Source: an uncultured Lachnospiraceae bacterium (GTDB lineage Bacteria; Bacillota; Clostridia; Lachnospirales; Lachnospiraceae). Taken from it: 6,794 bases of DNA. The notes under the pieces are model-generated. The model searched no databases and had not been told where the DNA came from. It was given only the letters and a program-made list of their open reading frames with translations. The position numbers and the translations under genes were made by a program. The stretch is taken from NCBI GenBank assembly GCA_945834545.1, contig CAMAHO010000124.1, positions 1 through 6,794 of the forward strand. The letters are read 5' to 3'. Shown one piece after another: positions 6,090-6,794 of the stretch (its first letter is position 1; every line of letters starts with the position of its first letter).

Positions 6090-6488
6090 TTACAAGAAAC
6101 TACAGTGAAATGTACTGTAAGAATCCTGAAAACCAAAAGCACACAATATCTCTTTTAATTCTTCTCTTTCGTATTCCTCCATACGATCGATGTGGTCGTG
6201 ATGCACTATAAGCTGATAGTTTCTGTGATTATCTGAATCTACCACTCTGGTCAGACTGACGCCACTGTTTCGAAAGCCGTTTTCATTCAGATATTCCTTT
6301 ACTTTTCTTAACATCACATCCTCAAGTCCGTCATAGTACTGCTCCAGCTCCAGATTCTTCACATTTTCTTTACTGTAGGCGATATTGCTGATCAGAAAAC
6401 TCAACAGGAGAAACAACACCAGCAGTACTATATAAAACAAGATATCCTTTCCATTCATTCTCTTTGCTGTACGATTTCTGTTATTCAT
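6090..6488 (-). CDS. Small single-pass membrane protein of unknown function
   Basis: I do not recognise this 132-residue protein. It has a basic N-terminus (residues 1-14, several Arg and Lys), one strongly hydrophobic segment (about 16-35, rich in Leu, Val and Ile) and a polar domain of about 95 residues with mixed charge. By the positive-inside rule the short N-terminus should be cytoplasmic and the domain outside. Soluble-domain features are LEQYYDGLEDVMLRKVKEYLNENGF (about 47-71), VSLTRVVDSDNHRNYQLIVHH (77-97) and a helical stretch at 100-117. The alternation suggests a compact alpha/beta fold. No lipobox or clear signal-peptidase site is seen, so it probably stays as an anchored protein. 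The start is strong: GGAGG is 7 bases upstream (6500-6496). A TATAAT box at 6532-6527 suggests its own promoter, and a 191-base gap separates it from the DUF1653 operon. It reads like a real gene, but no function is claimed. Confidence 0.8.
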   Translation of the reverse strand: MNNRNRTAKRMNGKDILFYIVLLVLFLLLSFLISNIAYSKENVKNLELEQYYDGLEDVMLRKVKEYLNENGFRNSGVSLTRVVDSDNHRNYQLIVHHDHIDRMEEYEREELKEILCAFGFQDSYSTFHCSFL

Positions 6489-6495
6489 AGCGTTT

Positions 6496-6500
6496 CCTCC
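6496..6500 (-). promoter_or_regulatory. Ribosome binding site of the small membrane protein gene
   Basis: GGAGG on the minus strand, 7 bases before the ATG at 6488. It selects this start over the internal Met at residue 11. Confidence 0.75.
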
Positions 6501-6526
6501 ATATCCTTGGTCTACTTCTAATACTC

Positions 6527-6532
6527 ATTATA
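6527..6532 (-). promoter_or_regulatory. Possible -10 box for the small membrane protein gene
   Basis: Perfect TATAAT on the minus strand; transcription would begin near 6520, about 30 bases before the ATG at 6488. The -35 is poor (TTAATT at 6554-6549 with a 16-base spacer), so the promoter is weak, activator-dependent or wrongly placed. Confidence 0.4.
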
Positions 6533-6686
6533 GCTTTTTGTAGTCCAAAATTAAGGACAGTCAATCTCTGACTCATAACCTATAAATGCATTTTTAACTG
6601 CTAGATTTTGCATAACCTTAATGATTTTGCGTTCTCTCCACTGCTCCGCAGAGTCTCCGATTCAATTTTCTCCTGATTGATTGCAC

Positions 6687-6716
6687 AAAAAAAGAATCCT
6701 TACGGATTCTTTTTTT
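6687..6716 (-). terminator. Rho-independent terminator of the tRNA-Met transcript
   Basis: A perfect inverted repeat with 13-base arms (6687-6699 and 6704-6716) around a 4-base loop. Its core is GAATCC pairing with GGATTC, flanked by seven A on one side and seven T on the other. Read on the minus strand it begins 2 bases after the tRNA discriminator base and ends in a seven-T run, as expected for a tRNA terminator. It is symmetric and could also act on the plus strand, but no plus-strand gene leads into it. Confidence 0.9.
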
Positions 6717-6718
6717 CG

Positions 6719-6792
6719 TAGCGAGAGGGGGATTTGAACCCTCGACACTGCGGGTATGAACCGCATGCTCTAGCCAACTGAGCTATCTCGCC
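6719..6792 (-). tRNA. tRNA-Met (anticodon CAT), elongator type
   Basis: A 74-base cloverleaf folds on the minus strand. The acceptor stem GGCGAGA/TCTCGCT (6792-6786 with 6726-6720) begins with a G1-U72 wobble. The D arm is GCTC/GAGC with a 9-base loop. The anticodon stem TGCGG/CCGCA encloses loop TTCATAC, with anticodon CAT (plus-strand ATG at 6756-6758). The variable loop is GTGTC, and the T arm is GAGGG/CCCCC with loop TTCAAAT. The anticodon stem lacks the three G-C pairs of initiator tRNA, and the acceptor and D arm resemble Bacillus elongator tRNA-Met rather than the lysidine-modified tRNA-Ile that also has a CAT anticodon; I therefore favour elongator Met. The T stem has an A50-C64 mismatch. 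The CCA end is not encoded: A73 is followed by C then G. The promoter would lie beyond the right edge. Confidence 0.93.
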
Positions 6793-6794
6793 AT

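Noticed and set aside
6687..6794. A tRNA-borne attachment site or integrated element.
   Set aside because: No integrase, no duplicated tRNA 3' end and no element boundary elsewhere in the window; the inverted repeat next to the tRNA is explained as its terminator.

Overview
The window looks like chromosomal DNA from a low-to-mid GC Gram-positive of the Clostridia, most likely a Lachnospiraceae-type gut bacterium. This is inferred from the strong AGGAGG-type ribosome sites, the TTGNNN/TATAAT promoters, a DUF1653 protein of the kind common in that group, and the closest-looking relatives of MutY, GlyA and the lipid kinase. No mobile element, CRISPR array or phage gene is visible. Coding density is high and every gap is shorter than about 240 bases.

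Layout, left to right: glyA (serine hydroxymethyltransferase) lies on the minus strand at 90-1325. It is divergent from a diacylglycerol-kinase-family lipid kinase on the plus strand, best started at 1504 rather than 1453. The two genes appear to share one palindromic -35 box (TTGCAA, 1445-1450), with a -10 box on each side. The kinase converges on a minus-strand cluster that reads, in order of transcription, DUF1653 protein (5898-5350), SfsA-MutY fusion (5338-3542) and family 2 glycosyltransferase (3523-2495). These three genes are separated by only 11 and 18 bases and each has its own ribosome site, so they are probably one operon. Upstream, also on the minus strand, is a small single-pass membrane protein of unknown function (6488-6090) with its own likely promoter. 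The right edge holds an elongator tRNA-Met gene (minus strand) followed directly by a near-ideal intrinsic terminator.

The most interesting item is the 598-residue fusion. An apparently complete SfsA (OB-like part plus PD-(D/E)XK nuclease part) is joined in one uninterrupted frame to an apparently complete MutY adenine glycosylase with catalytic Glu, Tyr and Asp, a four-cysteine cluster and a C-terminal 8-oxoguanine-recognition domain. This suggests coupling of adenine excision opposite 8-oxoguanine to a nuclease. The co-transcribed DUF1653 protein, with its unassigned helical tail, is a candidate partner by position only. The rest of the window is mostly housekeeping: one-carbon metabolism, lipid phosphorylation, glycan or lipid glycosylation, and translation.
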